Shown: positions 1 to 8,888 of the stretch, in pieces | Layout: each line of letters begins with the position of its first letter | How positions within the stretch are numbered: position 1 is the stretch's first letter | Source: Tenericutes bacterium ADurb.BinA124 | GTDB lineage: Bacteria > Bacillota_I > Bacilli_A > ML615J-28 > CAG-698 | Reading direction: 5' to 3' | DNA: 35,401 nt | Assembly (NCBI GenBank): GCA_002068415.1 | Contig: MVZM01000018.1 | Location: forward strand, 1 to 35,401 | Position numbers and translations under genes: made by a program | The notes under the pieces: generated by a model | Told to the model about the DNA's origin: nothing | Seen by the model: only the letters and a program-made list of their open reading frames with translations | Databases searched by the model: none

Positions 1-1
1 A

Positions 2-2158
2 ATCCCTGAACCGGATTTAACTTTTAGTTTAGTTATTTACAACATTCCTGAAAGAGCTTACAAACAAGATATTACTGCTATTCCCTATATCTATCATAAT
101 GGGACTTATACTTTTCCAAGCTTATTAGTAACTCGGAATATTGCTGAAATTGCAGTAGCTGCATATCCAACATATGGAGGCGAAGTTCCTCCGATTGTTG
201 CAAGTGCGGCCACTCAACAAGTAAGTTACAATATGAATGGTGGTGCATTTGTTGGTGAAAAAGAATTTATGATTACACAATATAATGGAACAGCAGATGG
301 AACAAAACTTGTTTTAGGCGATGTTGCTGCCGGTTTTGTAAATCAGTTTTGGAATGTTTTATATTTAACTCAAACATCCAATCCCAATGTTTTTGAAATT
401 AAGACCTATACTACAGGTGCGTTATATACTGGCGAGTATGATAAGATAATTGGAATACATAGTTCTTGTGAAGACGGAGTATCAGCTGCTGCTGCCAATT
501 CACTTGTGAAGGCGTCCAGTGTTGGTAAATATATCCATTTATCTTCCGTCCCTATAGAAGCAGGCAGTGTTTCAATTAGAGCTAAAGCATTTAGTGCCGA
601 TGAATTTGATTATGCAACTAATAATACAAGTCAAAGTTATGTCGGAGCTGTTGATACTAAAGGATTGGAAAAGTTATATTATGATTTTAAAGGTTGGTAT
701 ACAAACTCTGAATTTAGTGGTGAAGTCGTAACAACCATTGCTGCAGGCAATAGCGGTGCAACCATTAATTTATATGCTAAATTTGATCCAACAGTTTATA
801 CAATTAGTTATGAATTAAATAATGGTGCTTGTTCTGATACATCACGACCGACTACCTATACATATGTAAGTGGAGTAGTAAATCTGCCTTTAGATAGTAC
901 TATGTCTAGAGACGGTTACACATTTGATGGCTGGTATGAAGATGCTGCGTTTTCTGTCGGACCAGTTACTAATATCCCTGCTCAATCTCATGGGAATAAG
1001 ACATTCTATGCTTGTTGGATTCCCGAGTCAACACCAGAATTTGCTGTGAGTAACGATGATGTAACTGTGTTAAATGTAGTTACACCTGATATTATTGTAA
1101 ATAGCAGTCTTGAAAATGGAACTGGATATCTTCTTACGGGGACGGGTTTATCTGCAGATTATGAAGATTTACAAATTATAGCTTATTCATCAATAGCAAA
1201 TGCTTTATCTGCAGCAGCAAGCGGTTCAACTATATATGTTACTGCAGGCACTTATTCTGCGGCATTAGACATTAATACTTCCAGTTTAACTATTATCGGA
1301 CCAAATTATAATATTCATGGTCATGGCGTAAGAGTAAATGAAGCTGTTATTTCAGGTTTAGTAACAATAAATGGTGCTGGTACTACTTTAGACGGCTTAA
1401 AATTTACATTAGGTGGTGCTATTAAAATTGCTGCAAATAATACTGTAATAAAGCATATCTATACAAATGCTGCTCAAATTGATTGTAATGCCAATAATAG
1501 ACGAGGAGTTATTGTTGACGGTGCTCAGTTTTCCGGATTACAAGTATTAAATTCTTATTTATTTGCAAAAGGTGCACAATCTACTTATCAGACAGGATTT
1601 ATGGCATTTACCCGCGCCGAGAACCTAGTTGTTCGTAACAACTATATTGAAAATGAAGCAACTACTACTGGTACTGCTGGACAAGGAATGTATATTTATA
1701 ATTTATATGGCACATTTGCCTTCGAACAAAATGAAGTTCATTTCGGTACAGACGGATATGTACTTTATTTTACCTATAATACAAATGGAGCAACATCAAT
1801 CAATATTATTGATAATTACTTTACCGGCAATGCTTCTCAGCATGCAGCTTCAATATTTATTAGAAAGGCAGGGAGTGGATGTACAACTACAATTAGAGGG
1901 AACCAATTTATTAATTTTGCTCCGTCAACATTTGGCTTTTCACTTGATACAGGTTCAACCGTAAATATAACATATAACTATTATGGACCTGAGAAAGAGT
2001 ATAAGGTAACTGCGGTTGAAAGTGCTATAATAACTGCTAATCATAACTGTTATATGGGTGGAATTCACGCTGATGATGTAACTGCTAACGATACAACTAC
2101 ATATGATTCATTTGAAGCATGGCAAGCGGCATATGAACTAGCTTATCCAAAAAGTTAA
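2..2158 (+). CDS. Secreted surface protein with InlB-type repeats and a beta-helix domain (5' end outside window)
   Basis: The reading frame is open from the left edge, so only the C-terminal ~718 residues are present and the start is not in the window. Two Listeria-Bacteroides (InlB B-type, Flg_new) repeats are seen, with the signatures DFKGWYTNSEFSG and DGYTFDGWYEDAAF, each followed by a NLYAKF or FYACW strand. A long Asn/Gly/Thr-rich stretch from about position 1180 to 2000 has the GSTIYVTAGTY...LTIIGPNY opening and repeated VIxGN/VVRNNYIEN-type turns of a right-handed parallel beta-helix (pectin-lyase-like fold). These domains are typical of extracellular adhesins or polysaccharide-binding proteins. 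The C terminus ends in a short charged tail with no LPXTG motif and no final membrane helix, so anchoring, if any, must lie upstream. No catalytic residues can be assigned. An intrinsic terminator follows at 2329-2366. Confidence 0.8.
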   Translation: MPEPDLTFSLVIYNIPERAYKQDITAIPYIYHNGTYTFPSLLVTRNIAEIAVAAYPTYGGEVPPIVASAATQQVSYNMNGGAFVGEKEFMITQYNGTADGTKLVLGDVAAGFVNQFWNVLYLTQTSNPNVFEIKTYTTGALYTGEYDKIIGIHSSCEDGVSAAAANSLVKASSVGKYIHLSSVPIEAGSVSIRAKAFSADEFDYATNNTSQSYVGAVDTKGLEKLYYDFKGWYTNSEFSGEVVTTIAAGNSGATINLYAKFDPTVYTISYELNNGACSDTSRPTTYTYVSGVVNLPLDSTMSRDGYTFDGWYEDAAFSVGPVTNIPAQSHGNKTFYACWIPESTPEFAVSNDDVTVLNVVTPDIIVNSSLENGTGYLLTGTGLSADYEDLQIIAYSSIANALSAAASGSTIYVTAGTYSAALDINTSSLTIIGPNYNIHGHGVRVNEAVISGLVTINGAGTTLDGLKFTLGGAIKIAANNTVIKHIYTNAAQIDCNANNRRGVIVDGAQFSGLQVLNSYLFAKGAQSTYQTGFMAFTRAENLVVRNNYIENEATTTGTAGQGMYIYNLYGTFAFEQNEVHFGTDGYVLYFTYNTNGATSINIIDNYFTGNASQHAASIFIRKAGSGCTTTIRGNQFINFAPSTFGFSLDTGSTVNITYNYYGPEKEYKVTAVESAIITANHNCYMGGIHADDVTANDTTTYDSFEAWQAAYELAYPKS

Positions 2159-2328
2159 ATTTAATAATTATGCTACATAAACTAAAAAGTTATGATCATT
2201 TCAAGATGTTGAAATACTAACATAACAATTAAATAATGTAAAGTAATTATATATTATTCAAAATATAAGATACTGTTTTTAAATTGGTCTCTAAAACAGT
2301 TTGACCATAAAACCGTTTTACAACATTA

Positions 2329-2366
2329 AAATGACTATTCATATCACTTTGAATAGTCATTTTTTT
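2329..2366 (+). terminator. Intrinsic terminator of the surface-protein gene
   Basis: An 11-bp stem (AATGACTATTC paired with GAATAGTCATT) with a 10-nt loop is followed by a run of seven T. It lies about 170 nt after the stop codon of the beta-helix protein on the same strand. Confidence 0.75.
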
Positions 2367-2732
2367 ATGTACAAATTATTATATTTTATATATATTATTA
2401 AAGCCAATGTTAAGTTCGTTTCTTTCTTGGTAAGTATCCTTCTGCATCATAGTGTTTTTTGAGTGTGTAGCAATCCATATGGTATCCTTAGCTAATGCGC
2501 TAAAATTTGGTTTAATTCATTATAACATGACTAGTCTCTATATATAAACTGCTTTAATTATTGTAGCCTATCCACATTGTTATTCTCCCCCTAATGATGA
2601 ATGTATTATTATACTAAAAAAGATAAGCATTTGACTATTAATTGGTGAAATTAACTCTGTCTTTTTTGCTTATCTTTAGTATATCTTTAACAATCAAATC
2701 CTAAAGTCAGGATTTATTTACTCAAAGAAGAC
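2367..2732. other. Intergenic region with a long inverted repeat, no gene seen
   Basis: No convincing reading frame. The main structure is an inverted repeat: AAAGATAAGCA at 2619-2629 pairs with TGCTTATCTTT at 2667-2677, and its loop carries a smaller TTAAT/ATTAA pair. It could act as a bidirectional terminator between the plus-strand surface protein and the minus-strand membrane protein, but it has no clean terminal T run directly at both ends. A TATAAT box on the minus strand (around 2608-2613) has no good -35 partner and no gene downstream. Confidence 0.4.
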
Positions 2733-3326
2733 TTACTTTTGTTTGTATAAATGTTTACTTATTCGCGTATTTAAGAAAATTGATAAAGAACCAAAAAGGG
2801 CGGTTACTAGGTATAAAGCAAGAAGCGCAAGAATAGCATAAACGAATTTAAAACTATTTACAGCAAATAGACCATACACAAAGTGGCCACGAATTTGTCC
2901 TAAGATATAATCAAATGTGAAGTAGCTTGCAACAACATAGGGCGCCGCTATTACTTTTTGGCGTTTCTTTTCACCTTTTTCTTGGTAGAAGAGTAAATAG
3001 CTGAGAATAAATAAAAGCGGATTAATAACGTGAAGGAAGAAAAAAGCGCCATGGAAATTAAGCTCGTATAAACCAAAAGCACCAAGTAAACATAAAAGCG
3101 ATAATACCCACATAGCACTAATAAAGCCAATATAGATAATATTAGGAACTTGTTTGTTTTTTAGATTTAAGATGCCATCGACTAGAATAATAATACCGCA
3201 CGAGAGATTAGAAATAGCAGTAAATTCAACAAAATAGTGTGGCTCAGGAATATAACCAATTAAAACGGTGATAATCATTAAAATGCCAATTACTAATTTA
3301 ATCAAAAAGCGATATTCTTTTTTCAT
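2733..3326 (-). CDS. Pr6Pr-like multi-pass membrane protein
   Basis: A 197-residue polytopic protein with about six hydrophobic segments. The segment pattern YFVEFTAISNLSCGIIILV, then FFLHVINPLLFILSYLLF, then GHFVYGLF resembles the Pr6Pr (FAR-17a/AIG1-like) family, where an FT(I)QSNL-type motif in helix 2 and an HxxxPxL motif in a middle helix are conserved. The biochemical role of bacterial members is not established, so none is assigned. The start ATG at 3326 is preceded by GGAGG about 8 nt upstream (GTGGAGGCATCGCT). The gene stands alone, convergent with the surface-protein gene, with an IS21-like remnant upstream. Confidence 0.65.
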   Translation of the reverse strand: MKKEYRFLIKLVIGILMIITVLIGYIPEPHYFVEFTAISNLSCGIIILVDGILNLKNKQVPNIIYIGFISAMWVLSLLCLLGAFGLYELNFHGAFFFLHVINPLLFILSYLLFYQEKGEKKRQKVIAAPYVVASYFTFDYILGQIRGHFVYGLFAVNSFKFVYAILALLALYLVTALFGSLSIFLNTRISKHLYKQK

Positions 3327-3379
3327 AGCGATGCCTCCACAAAATAAAAAATGTTATACACTAACAAGGTGCGAGTTAA

Positions 3380-3509
3380 AGTATATCTATATCATCGATA
3401 ATTGAAATGTTAATTGCAATCAAAGGAGAATCATATCGATTAAAAGAAACCAAGGAGTGGTTAAACCGCTAGGTGGTCAATTTCAAATTGACATTTGCAA
3501 TTTTCTACA
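3380..3509 (+). mobile_element. Remnant of an IS21-family element (istB-like tail plus terminal sequence)
   Basis: A short frame on the plus strand (3380-3472) ends in IKGESYRLKETKEWLNR then stop. This resembles the C terminus of IstB, the IS21-family AAA+ helper ATPase, which commonly ends in a GxSYRL(K) motif. Directly after the stop comes GGTGGTCAATTTCAAATTGA, the type of repeated 'TGGTCAATTT/AAATTGACC' sequence that marks IS21 ends, and the stretch closes at CTACA. Everything upstream (istA and most of istB) is gone, so the copy is dead. The recognition rests on short motifs; a search with the 31 codons would settle it. Confidence 0.45.
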
Positions 3510-3632
3510 AAACAACAAAGTAATATGAATAATGTGTCACAAGAATTTAACTAATATTTGTAAGTACAAGTTGTTAGATACAATGCACCTTTTTATACCT
3601 TAATTCTTATGGGACTCATGACTTGCGTGACA

Positions 3633-4679
3633 TTATTTCAATCTTATATAATATGTTGACTTACCAATGCCTTCTTTTTTTATTTCACCTAAGTCACATA
3701 ATTCTTTTAAGTTTCTTTCAATGCTTGTTGAACTTAATGATGGAACAAGTTCCAAGATATCTCTCTTTGTAAATTTACCTAGCTTAGCACTAACTGCCAT
3801 TCTAACCACTTCAATACTAGGCTTCTTATTTGATACTAATTCCACTCTTTCTTCAAAATCATTATATGCACTAACAATTGTACTAAGAATATATTTTATA
3901 AATGGCGTTGCATCATCATTATTTTCATGCCATCCAATTTGAGAATCATATAGTGCATCATAATATAAATCTTTATTCTTAGCAATTTTAGCTTCCAAAG
4001 AAATATATTTACCTACAAAATAACCAGAACGATATAAAAGTAAAGTTGTTAATAATCTACTCATTCTTCCATTTCCGTCGGTAAATGGATGTATGCATAA
4101 AAAGTCATGAATAAATATAGGTATCAAAATTAGTGGATCTACGATTCCTTCGCCAAGAACTCTATTATATTCATCACATAGTTCTTGCATGGCAATTGGT
4201 GTTTCAAATGGTGATAAAGGTGTAAATAATGTATATGTTTCTCCTTTTTCATTTGTCGCACTAATATAATTTTGAACATTCTTATATTTTCCACCATATG
4301 ATGTCGGAGTGTGAGATAATAATACCTTATGCAATTGAAGGATAAAATTTGGTGTGATGGGGATTGAATCAAAATTCTCATGAACAATATTTAAAACATC
4401 TCTATATCCAGCAATTTCTTGTTCATCTCTATTTCGTGGTGTAGTTTTTTCATTAACCAATTGTTTTAATCTTGTATTTGTTGTTCTAATACCTTCAATT
4501 TCATTAGATGATTCGGTGCTTTGTATTTTAGCAATAATAACTAATTTTTCTAATTTTTCAGGTTTTTGTTTTAAAAATAATTGTTGTTTGCCTTTTTCTT
4601 CGTGAATCTTCGTTAAGTAATTAATTATCTTAATATCCCATGTTTTATCTTTAAGAATTGAATAATTAAATTTCTTCAT
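3633..4679 (-). CDS. Fic family protein (AMP-transferase type) with internal inhibitory motif and C-terminal winged helix
   Basis: The catalytic Fic motif is complete: HPFTDGNGR (His at about residue 197), in which His acts as base and the following loop binds ATP/Mg. An N-terminal SSNEIEGI segment (residues ~57-64) matches the (S/T)xxxE(G/N) inhibitory helix of class II Fic proteins, whose Glu blocks the ATP gamma-phosphate pocket. The last ~65 residues (GKFTKRDILELVPSLSSTSI and following) look like a winged helix-turn-helix, as in many stand-alone Fic/DUF4172-like proteins. The start at 4679 (MKKF) is preferred over an ATG 12 nt upstream because AAGGATGGTGA lies at correct spacing before it. 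The target protein is unknown. The gene lies among mobile-element remnants, so recent acquisition is plausible. Confidence 0.88.
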   Translation of the reverse strand: MKKFNYSILKDKTWDIKIINYLTKIHEEKGKQQLFLKQKPEKLEKLVIIAKIQSTESSNEIEGIRTTNTRLKQLVNEKTTPRNRDEQEIAGYRDVLNIVHENFDSIPITPNFILQLHKVLLSHTPTSYGGKYKNVQNYISATNEKGETYTLFTPLSPFETPIAMQELCDEYNRVLGEGIVDPLILIPIFIHDFLCIHPFTDGNGRMSRLLTTLLLYRSGYFVGKYISLEAKIAKNKDLYYDALYDSQIGWHENNDDATPFIKYILSTIVSAYNDFEERVELVSNKKPSIEVVRMAVSAKLGKFTKRDILELVPSLSSTSIERNLKELCDLGEIKKEGIGKSTYYIRLK

Positions 4680-4710
4680 TTTTCTCACCATCCTTATTGT
4701 TTACGCACCA

Positions 4711-4739
4711 ATTATATCACTTTTGGGGAGAAAAAACAA
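4711..4739 (-). promoter_or_regulatory. Promoter of the fic gene
   Basis: On the minus strand TTGTTT is followed by a 17-nt spacer and a perfect TATAAT, about 30 nt upstream of the fic start. Confidence 0.6.
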
Positions 4740-4909
4740 TTATTTAGATTATATTTGATTGAATTATTTTTAAAATGTTTTTTCTCCTCATCACAACGGC
4801 TTTCACACCAAAACAATCAATTTTGGTTAGCAAATATAAAATTAAAATCTTATATAAGTTGACTTTCTTCTTTTTTAAAGTGATAGATAGACAGGGTGGG
4901 GATGCAACT

Positions 4910-5094
4910 ATGACTGAAAGCCAAGCTTATAAGGAAATCAAATATAGATTTGCTGCTATTATTATGGAGGAATTACTTAATAAAACAACTAAAACTATAT
5001 GGCTTAGATATAAGATGAAACTAATCGCAAATATAAACCAGTAACATCAATATTGGAGGATTGGGATGAAAAAGATAAAAAAACTAATTCTTTA
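4910..5094 (+). pseudogene. Degraded SHOCT-like small protein gene
   Basis: The first frame reads MTESQAYKEIKYRFAAIIME and then loses similarity. A second plus-strand frame, entered through two in-frame stops near 5005, reads DETNRKYKPVTSILEDWDE. Small SHOCT-like proteins of Bacillota mobile elements typically combine an MTExxxxKEIxYxxA start with an I(D)xxNRxKxxP end, usually upstream of a site-specific recombinase. The two halves lie in different frames and are split by stops, so the gene is taken to be frameshifted and dead. No recombinase remains next to it. Recognition is from memory of the family pattern and is tentative. Confidence 0.35.
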
Positions 5095-5130
5095 AACCTA
5101 AAATCCTGGGCTCAAAAGGCTTGTTTTTGC

Positions 5131-5172
5131 AAAGAAAAAGATCTAATACATTGTTTTCTTTGTATTAGACCA
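5131..5172 (-). terminator. Terminator of the tRNA-Trp/tRNA-His transcript
   Basis: A 9-bp stem (TCTAATACA with TGTATTAGA, arms 5142-5150 and 5161-5169) is followed, in minus-strand direction, by CTTTTTC. It lies 13 nt after the 3' end of tRNA-His. Confidence 0.75.
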
Positions 5173-5184
5173 TTTCTTTCACTA

Positions 5185-5262
5185 TGGGGCGGTCGATGGG
5201 AATTGAACCCACGAGATGTCGGAGCCACAATCCGATGCGTTAACCACTTCGCCACGGCCGCC
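5185..5262 (-). tRNA. tRNA-His (GTG)
   Basis: A full cloverleaf on the minus strand. It starts GCGGCCGTGGCGAAGTGG, has anticodon loop TTGTGGC (anticodon GTG), a GGGTTCAATTCCC T arm and an encoded CCA. An extra G at 5262 precedes the acceptor stem and faces the C discriminator, the histidine identity feature. It is transcribed after tRNA-Trp, with one base between the two. Confidence 0.95.
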
Positions 5263-5263
5263 A

Positions 5264-5337
5264 TGGCAGGGGTAGAAGGATTCGAACCCTCATCTACGGT
5301 TTTGGAGACCGCTGCTCTACCATTGAACTATACCCCT
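5264..5337 (-). tRNA. tRNA-Trp (CCA)
   Basis: A cloverleaf on the minus strand beginning AGGGGTATAGTTCAATGGTA. The anticodon loop is CTCCAAA (anticodon CCA), the T arm GGGTTCGAATCCT, and CCA is encoded. CCA reads only UGG. Together with lgt ending in UGA, this argues for the standard bacterial code and against the Mycoplasma code. Confidence 0.95.
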
Positions 5338-5351
5338 AGTTATGCTTAATT

Positions 5352-5380
5352 ATTATACTAAAAAACTTCCTTGTTTGCAA
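5352..5380 (-). promoter_or_regulatory. Promoter of the tRNA pair
   Basis: On the minus strand TTGCAA, a 17-nt spacer and TATAAT lie about 15 nt upstream of the 5' end of tRNA-Trp. Confidence 0.7.
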
Positions 5381-5481
5381 GTATTTTTACTTTTTTGTGC
5401 ACAAAGGAAGTTTTATCTTTCATATCAATAAAAAAGCATCTTATAATCTCTTAGCATCAAAAGAAAACAATTTCTTTGTCT

Positions 5482-6435
5482 TTAAGCTTCGCTTTGTAAA
5501 GCGTCATAAACAGCCTGTTCTTCCGGTGTTAGTTTGCGTTTTTGGAATAATTTCGCAATCCTATTCGGTAAAAATGTTATCGCATCTTTGATAACGGAAG
5601 GTAAAAGTTTAATCGATTCTTTGATAGAATCACGACGGACTTCATTTTTAGAGTAATTTTTGTATTCCGCATACAAATATTTCCTTGTGATAATACCGAC
5701 GCGAATCGTTAACAAGGCATTGGAAATACCTTGAATGATACTGGAAGCTAAGGGTTTAATTAACGGGATTTCTGACAAAAAATTGGTTGTGGAAGCGGGA
5801 AAAATATCATTGAAATCCAGTCCTTCCAAGCCCTCCGCAATCAAGGCCGTACCAAGCACATTTGCTGATAATTTCCCCAGTTTCGCATAGCTCGGGCGAA
5901 AGCCGCTTTTTAGGACAATTTCTTTAATCATTTTTAAATTAACCACCAAAACCGTAATTAAATCAAGGCGACCGTTTTGGGAAATCGCTGTCGATATCAT
6001 TACCGTTTTCGCATTCCGTAAAACAATCTTGTTAATTTCTTGTTTCAAAGTCTTTTGGAAATATATTTTTAGTTGTTCATCCAATTGCGTTTGGTCTTTC
6101 AAACTATCAACTAATAATTTTTTATCTTCCGCTTTAACTTCTTCGCTCTTGATTAACTTTCTAGTAATTCGTTTTTTAACCCGCCGACTATTTTTTTCTT
6201 GACCGTCCAGCACCGCCGTTAAGGAAAAGGCCGGTGCGAACAAAATAATCCGAATCGGATTGATAATTAAAAAATAAACTAATAGGATTGCTAAAGCATA
6301 AAAAGTATATTCCAAATAGGGAGAGATTGTTCTTAAGCGTTCCCCAACGGCTAAAATACTGCTTACTAAAATAAGTAAAATGATGATTACGACCCCAATG
6401 CCAATCATAATCCAAAATGTATTGCGTTTTTTCAT
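5482..6435 (-). CDS. DUF697-like membrane protein
   Basis: 317 residues. Two N-terminal transmembrane helices (about residues 8-30 and 43-70) are followed by a charged linker. A region of roughly residues 145-260 contains NGRLDLITVLVVNLKMIKEI, then GFRPSYAKLGKLSANVL, a pattern like the YcjF/DUF697 domain (a Leu-rich helix pair followed by small-residue helices). The function of DUF697 is unknown; members are often inner-membrane proteins, some associated with GTPases. The C terminus is basic and probably cytoplasmic. AAGGAG precedes the start at good spacing. No partner GTPase is adjacent. Confidence 0.6.
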   Translation of the reverse strand: MKKRNTFWIMIGIGVVIIILLILVSSILAVGERLRTISPYLEYTFYALAILLVYFLIINPIRIILFAPAFSLTAVLDGQEKNSRRVKKRITRKLIKSEEVKAEDKKLLVDSLKDQTQLDEQLKIYFQKTLKQEINKIVLRNAKTVMISTAISQNGRLDLITVLVVNLKMIKEIVLKSGFRPSYAKLGKLSANVLGTALIAEGLEGLDFNDIFPASTTNFLSEIPLIKPLASSIIQGISNALLTIRVGIITRKYLYAEYKNYSKNEVRRDSIKESIKLLPSVIKDAITFLPNRIAKLFQKRKLTPEEQAVYDALQSEA

Positions 6436-6466
6436 AATAATTCTCCTTTTTGGTTTATTATAACAT

Positions 6467-6494
6467 AAAAACCACTTAGTGATAAGTGGTTTTT
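6467..6494 (-). terminator. Terminator of the ABC exporter operon
   Basis: An 11-bp perfect stem (AAAACCACTTA/TAAGTGGTTTT, 4-5 nt loop) directly follows the permease stop codon and ends in a short T run in minus-strand direction. Confidence 0.7.
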
Positions 6495-6497
6495 GGC

Positions 6498-8096
6498 TTA
6501 TCCGTTGATACGGTTAAATAACTTGACTCCGTGGGTTTGCACTAAACTGATAAAGACGATGGCGATTAACGAAGCGGCGATAAAGGCGAAGATGTAAGCC
6601 ACAATCGGGGTGAAAAACACGACCCCCAAAACACCGGCGACGATGACGATAGTAACTGTTACAAACCCGGTCAACATCGTCATTAAGACGGACATTCCTT
6701 GTTTAACAGCCTTCACATCGCTATCATAATCAAAGCGCGGTAATAATAAATTAAAATACAAGCCGGCATAACTCATTATAACGACTACTAAACCGGGAAT
6801 GAGGAACATAAATAAAGCACTCCAAAGGGAAAAGCGAAAAGCTACTAAGGCAATGATGCCATTAATGATGACAAAGGGAAACGAGATTAAATAGTTGACA
6901 AACAATTTACCGTTAAAGATTTGTTGGGGTGAAAGCGGTAGACTCTTTAAAATCCAAAACTGCTTACCTTCAATGGAAATCGAACTAGCGGTTGTGGAAG
7001 TCATGCCCATGGTGAAAATCGCAATCCCCACAATAATCATGGAAATGATGTCGGGGGTAATTGTCCCCGCGGGAATGGTTGCGGAAAGGGAATCCTCACC
7101 AAAAAAGATAAACAAAATTAAAAAGGTTGACATCATCGGTCCCATTATAGTATTAAGAACATAGACGGAAGAGCCGAAATAACGCTTTAATTCCTTCTTA
7201 ATCATGGCTTTCTTTTGATCGGAAGATTGCATCATTTTCATTTCATAGTTTTTGTTGATATAACTACTGTTGCCACGAGAATTAGCCCCCATGTAGTTTT
7301 TACTTAACAACCACACAAATCCTACAAACGGTACAACGGAAATTAATGTGAAAAGAAGATAATCTTGCCAACTCCCCAGCATACCTAAAAAAGCAATCTG
7401 ACCGGGATAATAAATTTTTACCAAAGCATTTTTCATAAACAAGGCAAAGGCACTTGGGTCTTCTTCGATGCTCGAGGATTGAAAACTGGCATACATGATT
7501 AAGAACAAGATTAACAACGAAAACAAAATGGAAGTTAAATTTTTATATTTAATCTTCGGAGTAATAAAGCCAAATAAATAAGCCAGCAGGGAAGAGACCG
7601 CAATGGGGAGGAGCGGAACCAAGAAAAAGGTCGGCAATACTAAAAGCCAAAACCATAAATCAGTGGTATTAAAAACCGTATAAACGATTATCGTAGGAAA
7701 ATAAATAAAGGCAAACAGTAAATAATTGATTGCTAAAATATAAACCAATTTGCTAGCAATAATTGTTGATGGTTTAAGCGGTAAACTCATTAACAAATCA
7801 TAATCACGGCTTCTAAACAAAGTACTGTTGGCTTTCGTAATCGTCATCAATAAAATGAACATAAATCCGGCCACAATCCCCACTAATAATATTAATTCGG
7901 GAAACCCGCCTTCGGCCAACGCCGAACCAATCATAAACATATAGAGGAAAGCTAAACCAAGACTAAACAAACCCCCAACAATGAATAAGATTACCATTAA
8001 TAAAGATAATTTACCTTCTTTCGTTTTGGAGTTTAGTTTATTTAAATTTAAAGTATTAATTAAATTATACTTTAATAAAATCCAAAAATTACGCAT
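6498..8096 (-). CDS. ABC-2-type exporter permease, ~12 transmembrane segments
   Basis: 532 residues from the ATG at 8096. Repeated hydrophobic segments fall in two similar halves. The first half has NSTLFRSRDYDLLMSLPLKP and the second ISIEGKQFWILKSLPLSP; this duplicated 'E/D..L..SLPL.P' element is typical of putative ABC exporter permeases of Bacillota (ABC_tran_2 family). The upstream ATPase gene ends inside its start, ATGCGTAA being shared, so translational coupling is likely. An in-frame ATG 24 nt further upstream exists but would lie deep inside the ATPase gene. TTGGAG precedes the chosen start. The substrate cannot be inferred. Confidence 0.85.
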   Translation of the reverse strand: MRNFWILLKYNLINTLNLNKLNSKTKEGKLSLLMVILFIVGGLFSLGLAFLYMFMIGSALAEGGFPELILLVGIVAGFMFILLMTITKANSTLFRSRDYDLLMSLPLKPSTIIASKLVYILAINYLLFAFIYFPTIIVYTVFNTTDLWFWLLVLPTFFLVPLLPIAVSSLLAYLFGFITPKIKYKNLTSILFSLLILFLIMYASFQSSSIEEDPSAFALFMKNALVKIYYPGQIAFLGMLGSWQDYLLFTLISVVPFVGFVWLLSKNYMGANSRGNSSYINKNYEMKMMQSSDQKKAMIKKELKRYFGSSVYVLNTIMGPMMSTFLILFIFFGEDSLSATIPAGTITPDIISMIIVGIAIFTMGMTSTTASSISIEGKQFWILKSLPLSPQQIFNGKLFVNYLISFPFVIINGIIALVAFRFSLWSALFMFLIPGLVVVIMSYAGLYFNLLLPRFDYDSDVKAVKQGMSVLMTMLTGFVTVTIVIVAGVLGVVFFTPIVAYIFAFIAASLIAIVFISLVQTHGVKLFNRING

Positions 8097-8802
8097 TGTT
8101 AACCAACTCCAAGAAAACATCTTCTAGGGATTTATCACCCTTAACTTCTTCCATCGTGCCGTAAGCGACAATTTTTCCTTTTTGAATAATCGCCACCCGA
8201 TGGCATAATTTTTCCGCAACTTCCAAAACATGGGTTGAGAAAAAGACACAGGAGCCATTAGCACATAATTCTTTCATCAGTTCTTTCACTTGGAAAGCGG
8301 CTTTCGGATCTAAACCGACAAAGGGTTCATCCAAAACAAATAGTTTCGGTTTACGGACTAAGGCGGAAATTAATGCCAATTTTTGCTTCATCCCGTGTGA
8401 ATACGAAGAAATAAGATCCCCGAGGTTCTTCTTGATTTCAAACATATCCGCATACTGAGAAATCAACACATTGCGATCCGCCGTAGAAACCCGATAAATA
8501 TCACAAATGAAATTCAAATATTGAATCCCCGTTAACTGTTCATATAAATCGGGATTATCCGGAATATAAGCAATTTCTTGCTTACATTCAATCGCTTGCT
8601 TTTTAATGGATTTGCCATCCAAAAGAATATCGCCTTTTTCAAAATCCAGAATTCCGACCGCACATTTTAAAGTGGTTGTTTTGCCGGCACCATTATGGCC
8701 GATGAAGCCGAAAATTTCGCCATCATTGATGGTTAAAGAAACATCATCGACAGCTAATTTCCCGCCGGGATAAGTTTTAGATAAATTCTTTATTTCTAAC
8801 AT
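8089..8802 (-). CDS. ABC transporter ATP-binding protein
   Basis: 237 residues with all nucleotide-binding motifs: Walker A GHNGAGKT (35-42), signature SYSHGMKQK (133-141), Walker B LFVLDEP (154-160) with catalytic Glu, D loop GLDP and H loop STH (around 192). It lacks membrane segments and should power the permease encoded downstream, with which it overlaps by 8 nt. The subfamily resembles ABC-2 exporters (drug, peptide or bacteriocin-immunity type). The substrate is unknown. Confidence 0.92.
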   Translation of the reverse strand: MLEIKNLSKTYPGGKLAVDDVSLTINDGEIFGFIGHNGAGKTTTLKCAVGILDFEKGDILLDGKSIKKQAIECKQEIAYIPDNPDLYEQLTGIQYLNFICDIYRVSTADRNVLISQYADMFEIKKNLGDLISSYSHGMKQKLALISALVRKPKLFVLDEPFVGLDPKAAFQVKELMKELCANGSCVFFSTHVLEVAEKLCHRVAIIQKGKIVAYGTMEEVKGDKSLEDVFLELVNNA

Positions 8803-8826
8803 AGGATACCTCTTTTCTTTCGTAAT

Positions 8827-8855
8827 ATTATAGCATTATTCTTGCCTTTTGTCAT
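8827..8855 (-). promoter_or_regulatory. Promoter of the ABC exporter operon
   Basis: On the minus strand ATGACA, a 17-nt spacer and TATAAT lie about 25 nt upstream of the ATPase start codon. Confidence 0.6.
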
Positions 8856-8888
8856 TATCTTCTATGATTAATTATAATGGAAGCGATT

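Noticed and set aside
1629..1964. A 111-residue frame inside the surface-protein gene
   Set aside because: It is an out-of-frame shadow of the beta-helix coding region.
5053..5349. A 98-residue plus-strand frame
   Set aside because: It runs antisense through both tRNA genes; only its first ~15 codons resemble the SHOCT-like remnant.
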